Assembly (NCBI GenBank): GCA_017468745.1
Contig: JAFUHS010000179.1
Coordinates: 1-35,182 of the forward strand
DNA: 35,182 bases
Source: Treponema sp.
Lineage (GTDB): Bacteria > Spirochaetota > Spirochaetia > Treponematales > Treponemataceae
Reading direction: 5' to 3'
Under the pieces are notes generated by a model that worked only from the letters and a program-made list of their open reading frames with translations, ran no database searches and was not told the DNA's origin. Of the stretch, positions 16,393-24,297 are shown piece by piece. Position 1 is the stretch's first letter. Every line of letters starts with the position of its first letter. Both the position numbers and the translations under genes were made by a program.

Positions 16393-17316
16393 ATGAATTT
16401 TGAATCTCTCAAGGAAATGCTGGGGCTGGAAAAAAAGGGAACTACAGTTTTTGCTTTTCACGGTCCCAGCGGCACAGGCAAATCTTTCAGGGCAAAGCTA
16501 GTCGCCCAGCAATATGGAATCAAGACCATAATCGATGACGGTCTTCTTATCCAGGATGATGAAATTTTGGCCGGAAAATCAGCAAAACTTGAGAAAAACT
16601 ACATGGGAGCCGTCCGCACAGCCCTTTTTGACGACAAAGAGCACCGGGACTCAGTTGCAAGGGCCATCCAGAAAAACAGAATCAAAAAAATCCTTATTTT
16701 GGGAACAAGCGAAAAAATGGTGAACAAAATCGCCGTCCGCCTGCAGCTGCCCCTCCCTGAAAAATACATCCGAATCGAAGAAATCTCTACGCCTGAGCAG
16801 ATGGAGGAAGCCCGCCGCAGCCGCCAGATCGAAGGAAAGCATGTAATTCCTGTTCGCGCCTACGAGGTAAAAAATCAGTCATACTCAAAGATTTTCTATG
16901 ACTCAATCCGAGTCTCAACCGCAAAGAACAAGTTTCTCTTCAAGCTGCTGTCAAAGTTCCTGGGAAAAACGATTTCAGACTCCCCCTCACAGAACACAAA
17001 GCTCTTTGAAAAATCTTTAGTCCGTCCGGCTTTCTCACAGGCAGAGCGCAAGGATGTCTCACACGCAGTCCTTGCCCAAATGACCATGAGCTTTATCGGT
17101 GAATTCAATTCCCAAGTACGAATCAAGAAACTCACCGTCAAAAACGAAAAGAACGGCTACACATTCATAATGACTGTAGATGTTCCCCTTGGAAAGGAAC
17201 TCACGCAAATCAGCGAAGACCTGAAAGCCTTCGTCATAGAAATGATAGAAAAAAAACTGAAACTGCGAATCGAGGATGTCTACATCGTAATAGACAAATT
17301 ACTGAAAACCGCATAA
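16393..17316 (+). CDS. P-loop ATPase with C-terminal Asp23/Gls24-like domain
   Basis: 307 residues, no export signal. The Walker A motif HGPSGTGKS occupies residues 23-31, and a possible Walker B-like strand KKILILGTSE lies near 98-107. The central part is charged. The last 80 or so residues (MSFIGEFNSQVRIKKLTVKN, MTVDVPLGKE, EDVYIVID) resemble the small alkaline-shock Asp23/Gls24 fold by pattern of strands and helix. The combination suggests a nucleotide-dependent cytoplasmic regulator or kinase-like protein; the partner is unknown. It stands alone between its own promoter and the convergent flgF. I am confident of the P-loop, less so of the C-terminal assignment. Confidence 0.75.
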   Translation: MNFESLKEMLGLEKKGTTVFAFHGPSGTGKSFRAKLVAQQYGIKTIIDDGLLIQDDEILAGKSAKLEKNYMGAVRTALFDDKEHRDSVARAIQKNRIKKILILGTSEKMVNKIAVRLQLPLPEKYIRIEEISTPEQMEEARRSRQIEGKHVIPVRAYEVKNQSYSKIFYDSIRVSTAKNKFLFKLLSKFLGKTISDSPSQNTKLFEKSLVRPAFSQAERKDVSHAVLAQMTMSFIGEFNSQVRIKKLTVKNEKNGYTFIMTVDVPLGKELTQISEDLKAFVIEMIEKKLKLRIEDVYIVIDKLLKTA

Positions 17317-17337
17317 CAAAGCACAAAAGCTGCTTTG
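17317..17337. terminator. Hairpin between the convergent ATPase and flgF genes
   Basis: CAAAGC and GCTTTG form a 6-bp stem around a 9-nt loop directly after the ATPase stop and 12 nt from the flgF stop. There is no U-tract on either strand, so termination is only suggested. Confidence 0.3.
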
Positions 17338-17349
17338 AAAACTCAGATT

Positions 17350-18144
17350 TTAGTGCGACAGAGCCACCTTATTCCACAAGGTCTGCATCATGCTGTCCTC
17401 GCTCTGGATTGTCTTCTGGCTTGCCTCGTAGGCACGGTTCACCTCAATCATCTTGACCATTTCGTTCACGACATTTACATTGCTGGTTTCCATATAGCCC
17501 TGAAGCATTTTCGGCCGCTCCATGCCTTCCGCAATGTAAGCCTCGCCTGAAATATTGTTTGAGGCCCAGAAAGAATTTCCCATCTTTTTAAGGTATCGCT
17601 CGTTGTCAAAACGCACGATTTTAATTCTGTCGATTACTTCGTTGTCTTTTGTAGTGATGATTCCGTCTTCGTTTACGATGAATTTGTCATCTTCAAGGCG
17701 GATAATTCCGTTCTCACCCATAAGGGGGTAGCCGTCTTTTGTGGTGAGGATTCCTTCTTTTCCAAGGATAAAGTTTCCGTTACGAGTGTATCGTTCGCCG
17801 GATGGTGTCTCTACTGCAAAAAAGCCCTCGCCTGCCAGAGCCAGATCCGTGTTGGTGTTTGTGCCCCGGAAAGAGCCCTGCTCAAATTCAGTGTAATTTT
17901 CGTTCGTCTCAACGCCCAGCCCCAGTTTTCCAATAATAGGGGCGACATCAGCTGAGCCGAAAGGAGTTTTGTATACGCCGTCAGCTTCAGTTCTGCGAAG
18001 GAGAAGCTCCGGGAAAGATTTTGATACGCTCACATCACGCTTAAAGCCCGCCGTATCAACATTAGCAAGGTTGTTTGCAATCGTATCAAGACGATTTTGC
18101 TGAGCATTCATTCCGCTAGAACCGATATACCAGCCACGAATCAT
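17350..18144 (-). CDS. flgF: Flagellar basal-body rod protein FlgF
   Basis: 264 residues. The N-terminus MIRGWYIGSSGMNAQQNRLD, followed by TIANNLANVDTAGFKRD, is the rod/hook-protein signature, and the C-terminus (GYMETSNVNVVNEMVKMIEV, then NRAYEASQKTIQ) is the matching helix that packs against it in axial proteins. DLALAGEGFFAVE and YTRNGNF are the FlgF/FlgG core motifs. The IRGWYIGSSGM start favours FlgF (proximal/middle rod) over FlgG. The protein would be part of the periplasmic flagellum. The start at 18144 is preferred over a TTG 12 nt upstream because GGGGG then sits as SD. It is not followed by flgG, unlike the usual flgF-flgG pair. A sigma-28-like promoter lies upstream. Confidence 0.85.
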   Translation of the reverse strand: MIRGWYIGSSGMNAQQNRLDTIANNLANVDTAGFKRDVSVSKSFPELLLRRTEADGVYKTPFGSADVAPIIGKLGLGVETNENYTEFEQGSFRGTNTNTDLALAGEGFFAVETPSGERYTRNGNFILGKEGILTTKDGYPLMGENGIIRLEDDKFIVNEDGIITTKDNEVIDRIKIVRFDNERYLKKMGNSFWASNNISGEAYIAEGMERPKMLQGYMETSNVNVVNEMVKMIEVNRAYEASQKTIQSEDSMMQTLWNKVALSH

Positions 18145-18175
18145 AATTACCCCCAAGTAAAAAACACTTACTTTA

Positions 18176-18202
18176 TTATCGGAAATTGAAAATTTAAATT
18201 TA
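18176..18202 (-). promoter_or_regulatory. Sigma-28-type flagellar promoter of flgF
   Basis: On the minus strand TAAA (18199-18202), 15 nt, then TCCGATAA (18176-18183). The sigma-28/SigD consensus is TAAA-N15-GCCGATAA, so 11 of 12 positions match. The leader contains a 6-bp stem (AAGTAA/TTACTT) just before the GGGGG SD. Confidence 0.65.
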
Positions 18203-18206
18203 GAAT

Positions 18207-18234
18207 TTGTTTTTTATGAAAAGTGAATTATACT
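18207..18234 (+). promoter_or_regulatory. Promoter of the EAL gene (TTGTTT-N16-TATACT)
   Basis: TTGTTT at 18207-18212 and TATACT at 18229-18234. The ATG is 13 nt after the -10 box, so the leader is about 6 nt without SD. Confidence 0.45.
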
Positions 18235-18247
18235 ATTGTAAGTTTAT

Positions 18248-19663
18248 ATGTCCTGGCTTTCTTTGAATATCGCACTCAGTTGCATTTGTCTCATATTTTG
18301 TCTTATCGCCCTTGCCGCCGCCAACAAAATAATCTACGGTCTCAGGCATAAATATAATTACGATGAGGTTTCCGGCTTATTTACGATGATGAAATTCAAG
18401 ATTGAAGCCGAAAAACTTCTCGCAAAAGCAAAACCAACACAATACGCATTTGTCTGCATCGACATCGAAAACTTCCAGTATCTCACCGATTCTCTTGGAA
18501 GAGGAATCGCAAATTCAGTCCTTGCCATTTTGGGTAAAAATTTTAAGAAATGCGCTCCAAAAGGTGCACTGCTCTGCCGCCGCTATGCAGACAACTTTGT
18601 CATGCTCACCGACGAGACTTTTGGGCCGATAATCGAGGATTATGTACTCAATATGGTAGGCATCGTCTCAAAAATGGGAAATCTGCTCCCCCTGCACTAC
18701 ACACTTGACTTTACCACCGGAGTCTATATTATCACGAATCCAAGCGATGATATCGAAGTCATGATTCACAAAGCGAATCTCGCACGCATGGAAGGCCGAA
18801 AGAGCGTACATCCGGGGCGGCTCTGCTTCTTTGACGAAACCATGCTCACAAACAGCGAGCACGAAAAAGAAATCATCTTCGACATGAACCGTGCCTTTGA
18901 AGCAAACGAATTCATTCCCTATTATCAGCCGAAATTCGACTTCAAGACTGGCGAGATTGTTGGAGCAGAAGCTCTGGTCCGCTGGAATCACTATGAAAAA
19001 GGCATTTTGCAGCCGGGTTACTTCATTCCTCTATTTGAAAAGAACGGCTTCATCACCAAAATAGATAAAAAGATTTTTGAAGATGTCTGCCGTTTCCTGG
19101 ATTCATGGAACAAATCAGGCAAAGACGGAACATGTCCTAAAAGCCTCACGATTTCCTGCAATATCTCACGCTATCAGCTTTACAATCCTGGATTTTCCAA
19201 AGAGTATGCGGCAATCGCCTCTAAATATCAGATTCTGCCTTCAAAAATCGAGCTTGAGCTTACCGAAAGCCTTATGATGGACAATAAAAAGCGGCTGCTC
19301 AGGGCAATGAACGAAATCAGAAAAGCAGGCTTTGACATTTCCATAGATGATTTTGGAGCAGGATTCTCCTCTCTGAGCCTCTTAAAAGACATTCCTGCCA
19401 GTGTTATCAAGCTGGACAAAGAATTCTTCGCCAATACAGCGGGCGAAAAAGCAGAGACAAATCCCATAAAAGACAATATCATCGTCAATTCTGTCATCGA
19501 TATGGCAAAAAAACTATCCATGAAGACTGTGGCGGAAGGCGTTGAGGAAGAGCATCAGGCAAAATCCCTCAAAGAAATGGGCTGCGACATTGCCCAGGGC
19601 TATTTCTACGCCAAGCCAATGACCGAAGAAGATTTCCTAAAACTCTTAACAAGCAATAAGTAA
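18248..19663 (+). CDS. Membrane-anchored EAL c-di-GMP phosphodiesterase with degenerate GGDEF
   Basis: 471 residues. One N-terminal membrane segment (ALSCICLIFCLIALAAANKI) anchors it with both domains in the cytoplasm. Residues of about 40-205 are GGDEF-like, but the active-site loop reads CRRYADNFVML near 108-118 in place of GGDEF, so cyclase activity is very unlikely. The EAL domain (about 215-465) keeps the catalytic set: GAEALVRW, NISRYQL, ELTES, DDFGAGFSSLS, KLDKEF, AEGVEEEHQ and QGYFYAKPM. It should hydrolyse cyclic di-GMP, with the degenerate domain possibly sensing GTP. The divergent flgF neighbour fits a link to motility, but that is inference. The stop codon lies in a repeated AATAAGTAA. 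Confidence 0.9.
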   Translation: MSWLSLNIALSCICLIFCLIALAAANKIIYGLRHKYNYDEVSGLFTMMKFKIEAEKLLAKAKPTQYAFVCIDIENFQYLTDSLGRGIANSVLAILGKNFKKCAPKGALLCRRYADNFVMLTDETFGPIIEDYVLNMVGIVSKMGNLLPLHYTLDFTTGVYIITNPSDDIEVMIHKANLARMEGRKSVHPGRLCFFDETMLTNSEHEKEIIFDMNRAFEANEFIPYYQPKFDFKTGEIVGAEALVRWNHYEKGILQPGYFIPLFEKNGFITKIDKKIFEDVCRFLDSWNKSGKDGTCPKSLTISCNISRYQLYNPGFSKEYAAIASKYQILPSKIELELTESLMMDNKKRLLRAMNEIRKAGFDISIDDFGAGFSSLSLLKDIPASVIKLDKEFFANTAGEKAETNPIKDNIIVNSVIDMAKKLSMKTVAEGVEEEHQAKSLKEMGCDIAQGYFYAKPMTEEDFLKLLTSNK

Positions 19664-19700
19664 AAAAGGATAGGTAATAAGTAAGAAGAAATTATTAACA

Positions 19701-19750
19701 TCTGTGAAAATCTCTGCTAATCTGTGGAAATCTGTGCTTATCTGTGGATA
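19701..19750 (+). repeat. Five-unit decamer repeat (TCTGTGnnnA type) upstream of hisS
   Basis: Five consecutive 10-nt units each begin TCTGTG (one TCTCTG). Period 10 matches one DNA helical turn. The array fills the gap between the EAL stop and the hisS promoter; just before it AATAAGTAA occurs twice. Confidence 0.75.
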
Positions 19751-19767
19751 AACTTCTTTCTTTTCGC

Positions 19768-19773
19768 TAAAAT
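19768..19773 (+). promoter_or_regulatory. -10 box of hisS (TAAAAT)
   Basis: TAAAAT lies 9 nt before the hisS ATG with no SD between. No convincing -35 was found; the decamer array occupies the upstream region. Confidence 0.35.
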
Positions 19774-19782
19774 ATCTTCGTT

Positions 19783-21087
19783 ATGGCAGAACTTATCCAA
19801 CCGCGAGTCCTAAAGGGATTCAGAGACATTTTACCTTCTGCGGAAATCATCCGCACTGACTTACAGGAAAAAATCACAAAAGTTTACCGTTCTTACGGCT
19901 TTGTTCCAATTGACACTCCTGTTCTTGAATATTCAGAAATTTTGCTCCGAAAATCAAACGGCGAGACAGAAAAACAGGTTTTCCGCTTTATGGATAACGG
20001 CAAGCGGGATGTTGCCCTCCGATTTGACCTTACCGTTCCTTTCGCCCGCTTTACGGCAGAGCACGAATCTGAGCTTTACTTCCCTTTCAAACGCTACCAC
20101 ATCGCAAAAGTATGGCGTGGCGAAAAACCTCAGGCAGGCCGTTACCGCGAATTCGTCCAATGCGACATCGACACGGTAGGAAGCGACAGCGCGGCCAGCG
20201 ATTTTGAGATTCTTTCTATTATGAAGGCAGCCCTGGCAGAAATCGGCGTCACCGACATCACAATTCATGTTAATCACCGGGGAATTTTCAACCGTTTCCT
20301 TTCAAAGCTTGGAGTCTCCGAAAAATCCGAGGATATTTTGCGAAGCGTAGACAAGCTGGCAAAAGTCGGTCAGGAAGAAGTCAAAAAAGAACTGATTGAA
20401 TACACATCTTCCGAGGAAAAAGCGGAGCAAATCCTCAAATACATTGCAGGCTCGAAAGATTTTGAGTCAACACTTAAAATGATTGAGGAAATGGCAGGCG
20501 GCGAAAGCGAAGACTCAAAGCGCCTTCGCGACATTTACGAGATGATGAAGGCAGCCGGAATCGAAGGAAGCTACACCCTTGACCCTTCAATCACCCGCGG
20601 CCTTGACTATTACACAGGCGTGGTCTACGAAACCTTCCTCAACGAGCTTCCGTCAATCGGCTCTGTCTGCTCTGGCGGCCGCTATGACAATCTGGCAGGC
20701 CTTTACACAAAGACAAAATTGCCGGGCGTTGGAGCCTCAATCGGCCTTGACCGCCTTATCGCAGGCCTTGAGCAACTAGGCAAGCTCCAGTCAAAAGGAA
20801 GCTACCTTGACGCAGAGATTTTCTGCATGGACGCAAGCCTTGTAGTCCTCTACCAGCGCGTCGCCTCAGTCCTCCGCGCAAAGGGAGTTAAAGTTGAAGT
20901 TTTCCCTGAGCAAAAGTCGATGAAGGCGCAGTATGCCGTCACAGACGCAAAGGGCATAAAATGGGGAATCCTCATCGGCTCTAATGAAGCGGCAAAAAAC
21001 GCCGTCACGCTGAAAAATTTGCAGACTCGGGAGCAGTTTGTAGAGATTTCCGTGGAAGAAGCGGCAAAGATAATTCTCAAAAAATAG
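19783..21087 (+). CDS. hisS: Histidyl-tRNA synthetase
   Basis: 434 residues, the normal length for bacterial HisRS, which charges tRNA-His. Class II motifs are visible: motif 1 region (KVYRSYGFVPIDTPVLEY), RFDLTVPFARF, motif 2 RYHIAKVWRGEKPQAGRYRE followed by FVQCDIDTVG, the histidine-specific RGLDYYTGVVYE and CSGGRYDNL, and motif 3 GVGASIGLDRL. A C-terminal anticodon-binding domain follows (about 335-434). The start MAELIQPRVLKGFRDILP fits the family. It is probably transcribed from its own promoter and is flanked on both sides by decamer repeats. Confidence 0.97.
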   Translation: MAELIQPRVLKGFRDILPSAEIIRTDLQEKITKVYRSYGFVPIDTPVLEYSEILLRKSNGETEKQVFRFMDNGKRDVALRFDLTVPFARFTAEHESELYFPFKRYHIAKVWRGEKPQAGRYREFVQCDIDTVGSDSAASDFEILSIMKAALAEIGVTDITIHVNHRGIFNRFLSKLGVSEKSEDILRSVDKLAKVGQEEVKKELIEYTSSEEKAEQILKYIAGSKDFESTLKMIEEMAGGESEDSKRLRDIYEMMKAAGIEGSYTLDPSITRGLDYYTGVVYETFLNELPSIGSVCSGGRYDNLAGLYTKTKLPGVGASIGLDRLIAGLEQLGKLQSKGSYLDAEIFCMDASLVVLYQRVASVLRAKGVKVEVFPEQKSMKAQYAVTDAKGIKWGILIGSNEAAKNAVTLKNLQTREQFVEISVEEAAKIILKK

Positions 21088-21158
21088 ACGCAGATTAACG
21101 CCGATAAACGCGGATAATAAAAATTGTTCATCTGCGTTTATCTGTGTGTATCTGCGTC
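21087..21158. repeat. Palindromic decamer repeat between hisS and the SH3-like lipoprotein gene
   Basis: Left arm 21087-21115 has units ACGCAGATTA, ACGCCGATAA and ACGCGGATAA. Right arm 21130-21158 has ATCTGCGTTT, ATCTGTGTGT and ATCTGCGTC. The arms are reverse complements at roughly 23 of 29 positions around a 14-nt loop. It abuts both stop codons of convergent genes and would form a strong hairpin in either transcript. Confidence 0.75.
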
Positions 21159-21162
21159 TCTA

Positions 21163-21561
21163 TTATTTTATTGATTTTTTCGCCTGCTCGGCTTTGAGTT
21201 TGTTGGAATAGACTTTTACCGCACTTGATGGAATCCAGCCTTCTTCAAGAGCGTACCACAGTTCTTTTTTTTCGTCTTTTTCGCCCTTATCGATTACAAG
21301 GGTGCGTTCCCCTTTGATTTCGTAAATTTCCCCTTTTCGGAATGAGGCTATTGTGGAAGACTCATAGCTGGCTTCCTTGTGACAGGCTACATAGGGATCA
21401 GAAACCAAGGCCCATGAAATTCTGGGGGATAAATCCTGGGGAGCAAGCTCCTGCATTTTCAACTGACCGTCACTTTTGCTGCAGGAAAGAAAAAAAGCAG
21501 ATGAAAGGAAAGCTGCGAGGAGAAAAAAAGTTCTGAAAGCAGGAGAATTTTTTTTAATCAT
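21163..21561 (-). CDS. Small lipoprotein with SH3-like domain
   Basis: 132 residues. The signal peptide ends in lipobox FFLSC (Cys near 27). The mature part (WALVSDPYVACHKEASYESS, then TIASFRKGEIYEIKGERT, ending LEEGWIPSSAVKVYSN) matches the strand pattern of bacterial SH3 domains, which often bind peptidoglycan. The ATG overlaps the Nudix stop (ATGA), so translation is coupled. It is the last gene of the HAD/NlpC-amidase/Nudix operon, and a wall-binding role fits that context, but it is inferred. It could instead be a small chaperone-like envelope protein. Confidence 0.75.
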   Translation of the reverse strand: MIKKNSPAFRTFFLLAAFLSSAFFLSCSKSDGQLKMQELAPQDLSPRISWALVSDPYVACHKEASYESSTIASFRKGEIYEIKGERTLVIDKGEKDEKKELWYALEEGWIPSSAVKVYSNKLKAEQAKKSIK

Positions 21562-21965
21562 TTTTTACTTGCAATCCACTTAACGACATCAGGATAAATC
21601 AGCATATCCGAATCAACGAAGTGCAATGTTGGGATTTCAGCGGGAAGAACCCATTTATACTCTGTATGCTCAGTGAGCACATATTTCTGCGCGATACCGT
21701 CATGGGGAACAGTGATTGCGTAGGCATGGAGGGCAACCTGCCGGTCATTGTGGACAAAAAAAGTCTCGGTGATTTTCTCGCCGACCGTAACTTTTACTCC
21801 GAATTCTTCCTCAAACTCGCGGACGATTGCGATTTCGTCGCTCTCGCCGTCTTCTACTTTTCCGCCTGGAAATTCCCAGCGGCCGCCCATCTGACCTGTA
21901 GGATTCCGATGAGCAATCAGTATTTTTTCGCCGTCAAAAGCGATGCAGGCAATTGATGTTTTCAT
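21558..21965 (-). CDS. Nudix hydrolase, MutT-like
   Basis: 135 residues. A perfect Nudix box spans residues 35-57: G-x5-E-x7-R-E-F-E-E-E-F-G-V, coordinating metal for pyrophosphate hydrolysis. The lead-in GGRWEFPGGK and short size resemble MutT (8-oxo-dGTPase) and its relatives, but substrate specificity cannot be told. It starts 10 nt after the stop of the NlpC-amidase gene, and its TGA overlaps the ATG of the following lipoprotein gene. TAGAAT overlapping the upstream stop could act as an internal -10 box 7 nt before the ATG, but operon transcription is simpler. Confidence 0.9.
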   Translation of the reverse strand: MKTSIACIAFDGEKILIAHRNPTGQMGGRWEFPGGKVEDGESDEIAIVREFEEEFGVKVTVGEKITETFFVHNDRQVALHAYAITVPHDGIAQKYVLTEHTEYKWVLPAEIPTLHFVDSDMLIYPDVVKWIASKK

Positions 21966-21975
21966 AAACTCTATT

Positions 21976-24297
21976 CTATTCTTTCTTAAAAAATAACTCT
22001 ACCCCTTCAAGCAAACCTTTTGCCCTTTTTTTCACTTCTTCTGTCTGAGTATCACTGCATTGATTGCCTATTTCAATATCAATGCTGGGAATCTCACTGT
22101 AGCAAGTCTGGGTCAAATCGACATCCATTTTGCCGTCTTCGTAAACCTTAAAATTTTGGGAGGCAAGCCCCTGAACAAGGCAGCGCCCCAATCGCTCGCT
22201 CTCTTTCCAGTGTTTTTTTACATTGGGAAGATATTTTATGCCATCCGGGACTGAGCAATAGAAAACGCCCTTGTCCTCTTTCAGTTTGTCGCTATCATAA
22301 TGAATGGCAATGTGAATGTCCGCATTATTGTTGGCAATGACAGTCCGTGCGATGTTGTCGAGCTGAGTGTCTTCGGAGTCACGAATCATAAGCACATCAT
22401 AACCGGCCTTTAAAAGCATATTTTTTAAAAGATGAGCCGTCCTCAAGTTGACATCCGCTTCTTTTTTTCCGTCTTTAAAGACCATCCCCGCGCTTATTGA
22501 AGTTGACTCAAAAACGCCGGCGGGATCGGTTCCACCCGTAACCTTATGGGTTTTATCGGGATGAGAATATGTTTTTACGAAAGCGCCACCTTCCGTTCCG
22601 TGACCGGCATTCACTGCCACTGTAATTTTTTTTCGATTTTTATCAGCCTTATACAAGACAGAATATCCAGAGTTGATTTTTGAAAATCCTGCAAAATTCC
22701 ATTTTTGATTCAAACGGATTCTGTTATCATACCATGAGCCATCATCCTCGAATTTTTTTGCAAAGGTCAGCATTTCAAGCCATGATTTTCCGTTAATCCG
22801 TCTCACATCAAGCGTATTTATATTTACAGAATTGGCCTTAATCGATGAAAGTTCATTTTTAGTCCCTGTCTCCTTTGAATCAACATAATAAGAGCCGAGA
22901 GCGCTGATTACATAATTAGAGCCCCCTGCCTTCCCCAGATACATGAAGACATGCCCCGGAAATCCCATAAGAGTTCCCGCATCAAGGGAAGAAATGCTGC
23001 TGCTCCGGGCTGCCAGTGATTTTTTTTTATAAGAAAGAGTCTTTCCTGCAACTGCAAGCTGGGCACGGCTGTTCCGTGGGAGCGAAAAACCAAAACAGCG
23101 GTAAATGTCTTTTAAATACTCAGAGCAATCCCGAGCCTTTTCCATGCCCCCCCAGCCATATCGGATTCCAAGGGGTTTGAAGGCCAGCGTAAGCACATTA
23201 GCGCTTGTATAATCGAGAAGCCCCAGTTTGCAGCGACCAGCGGGAATTGAGGCATATGCCACAGCAAGTTTTCCATCAGAACTTCTATACGGAATCTCCA
23301 CAAGATAACTTGCATAGGGAATTCTCTGAAAAAGAGCTCCGTCAAAACGCTCATCATTCCAATCCGCCGTAAACAGATAAGTTCCCATAAAAAACTCGCT
23401 TAGTCCGGGAAAATCCTCATTTTCACAGGAAAGCACATATTCATCGGGAAGGATAAAGCGGTCATCAGTAATCGTAACGAAGGAATCCTGGGCTTTATCG
23501 GCATAGTCAAAATAACGGGTAAATTCCTCATTTGAGCAAAAGGCTATATCATCAGCATGAATCCAGCCTGTACAATAGGAAGTGCGCACATAGAGCCAAT
23601 TTTTATCCCTGCTTTCCCAAAGCACAAGCACAGGTTCCCCCAGCAGGATTCCCGAATTTTGAGCTATATCATCGTACCAATTTTCCTTGTCATTAGTATA
23701 GAAACTGTCATCAGGAACAAGGCGCATATTACTCCGACGCACACAGACAGCCTTGCGTACAGGATAGTCCTTTTTATATATTTCAGAATCGCCAGCATTT
23801 CCGCCAGTAAAATATGAAAAAGACTCCAGAAAAGAATAATTCATCGCATCATAAAAGTTTTTAAGGTCTTTCTGACTAAGCACGCGTACAACTTCCCCGC
23901 TTTTCTCCTTTACTTTTTTAAACCAGGGCTTTTTTGCATTAAAACGAACCATATCGCTACGAATTTCGGCGGTAGAAAGGTAAGAATCAAAAGAACGCAA
24001 ATCAGAGAGAATATAAAAATTTGCAAAACCAGGAAAAAGGATTTTTGTATTCTCGCGATTCCAGGCTGCAATTTCACTGCATGTCATTTTGATTTTATAG
24101 GGATTTTTTGCTCTCTGAATCCAATAATCCGCAGAAAGCATGTCGCTCGTAACATCTGGAGCAAGGCGTACCGGAAGCGCGGTATTTTCGCCGCTATGCG
24201 ACAGAGAGGATGATACACAGGAGAAAAAAGTAAGAAATGAAAATTGAAAAATGAAAAGGGATAGAAAAATCTTTTTACAGGAAAAAGTTTTTTTCAT
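21976..24297 (-). CDS. Bifunctional cell-wall hydrolase lipoprotein: SH3-type, NlpC/P60 and amidase_3 domains
   Basis: 773 residues. The signal peptide ends at lipobox TFFSC. An N-terminal region (about 60-180) resembles the domain that precedes SH3 in NlpC/P60 enzymes. SH3-like segments follow (NMRLVPDDSFY, NWLYVRTSYCTGWIHADDI). The NlpC/P60 domain has ARDCSEYL with the nucleophile Cys near 390 and GHVFMYLG with the His near 448. The C-terminal zinc amidase (about 560-770) shows VNAGHG, the KEADVNL Glu, IHIAIHYDS and the catalytic-Glu segment SIDIEIGNQCSDTQ. It should cut both stem peptides and the muramoyl-alanine bond from the inner face of the outer membrane or periplasm. It overlaps the HAD stop by 4 nt. 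Confidence 0.88.
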   Translation of the reverse strand: MKKTFSCKKIFLSLFIFQFSFLTFFSCVSSSLSHSGENTALPVRLAPDVTSDMLSADYWIQRAKNPYKIKMTCSEIAAWNRENTKILFPGFANFYILSDLRSFDSYLSTAEIRSDMVRFNAKKPWFKKVKEKSGEVVRVLSQKDLKNFYDAMNYSFLESFSYFTGGNAGDSEIYKKDYPVRKAVCVRRSNMRLVPDDSFYTNDKENWYDDIAQNSGILLGEPVLVLWESRDKNWLYVRTSYCTGWIHADDIAFCSNEEFTRYFDYADKAQDSFVTITDDRFILPDEYVLSCENEDFPGLSEFFMGTYLFTADWNDERFDGALFQRIPYASYLVEIPYRSSDGKLAVAYASIPAGRCKLGLLDYTSANVLTLAFKPLGIRYGWGGMEKARDCSEYLKDIYRCFGFSLPRNSRAQLAVAGKTLSYKKKSLAARSSSISSLDAGTLMGFPGHVFMYLGKAGGSNYVISALGSYYVDSKETGTKNELSSIKANSVNINTLDVRRINGKSWLEMLTFAKKFEDDGSWYDNRIRLNQKWNFAGFSKINSGYSVLYKADKNRKKITVAVNAGHGTEGGAFVKTYSHPDKTHKVTGGTDPAGVFESTSISAGMVFKDGKKEADVNLRTAHLLKNMLLKAGYDVLMIRDSEDTQLDNIARTVIANNNADIHIAIHYDSDKLKEDKGVFYCSVPDGIKYLPNVKKHWKESERLGRCLVQGLASQNFKVYEDGKMDVDLTQTCYSEIPSIDIEIGNQCSDTQTEEVKKRAKGLLEGVELFFKKE

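Noticed and set aside
19701-21158. CRISPR array around hisS
   Set aside because: Units are only 10 nt, without spacers or cas genes.
21966-21981. TAGAAT as a leaderless promoter of the Nudix gene
   Set aside because: It overlaps the stop of the preceding gene 10 nt away; operon transcription explains expression more simply, so I did not list it.
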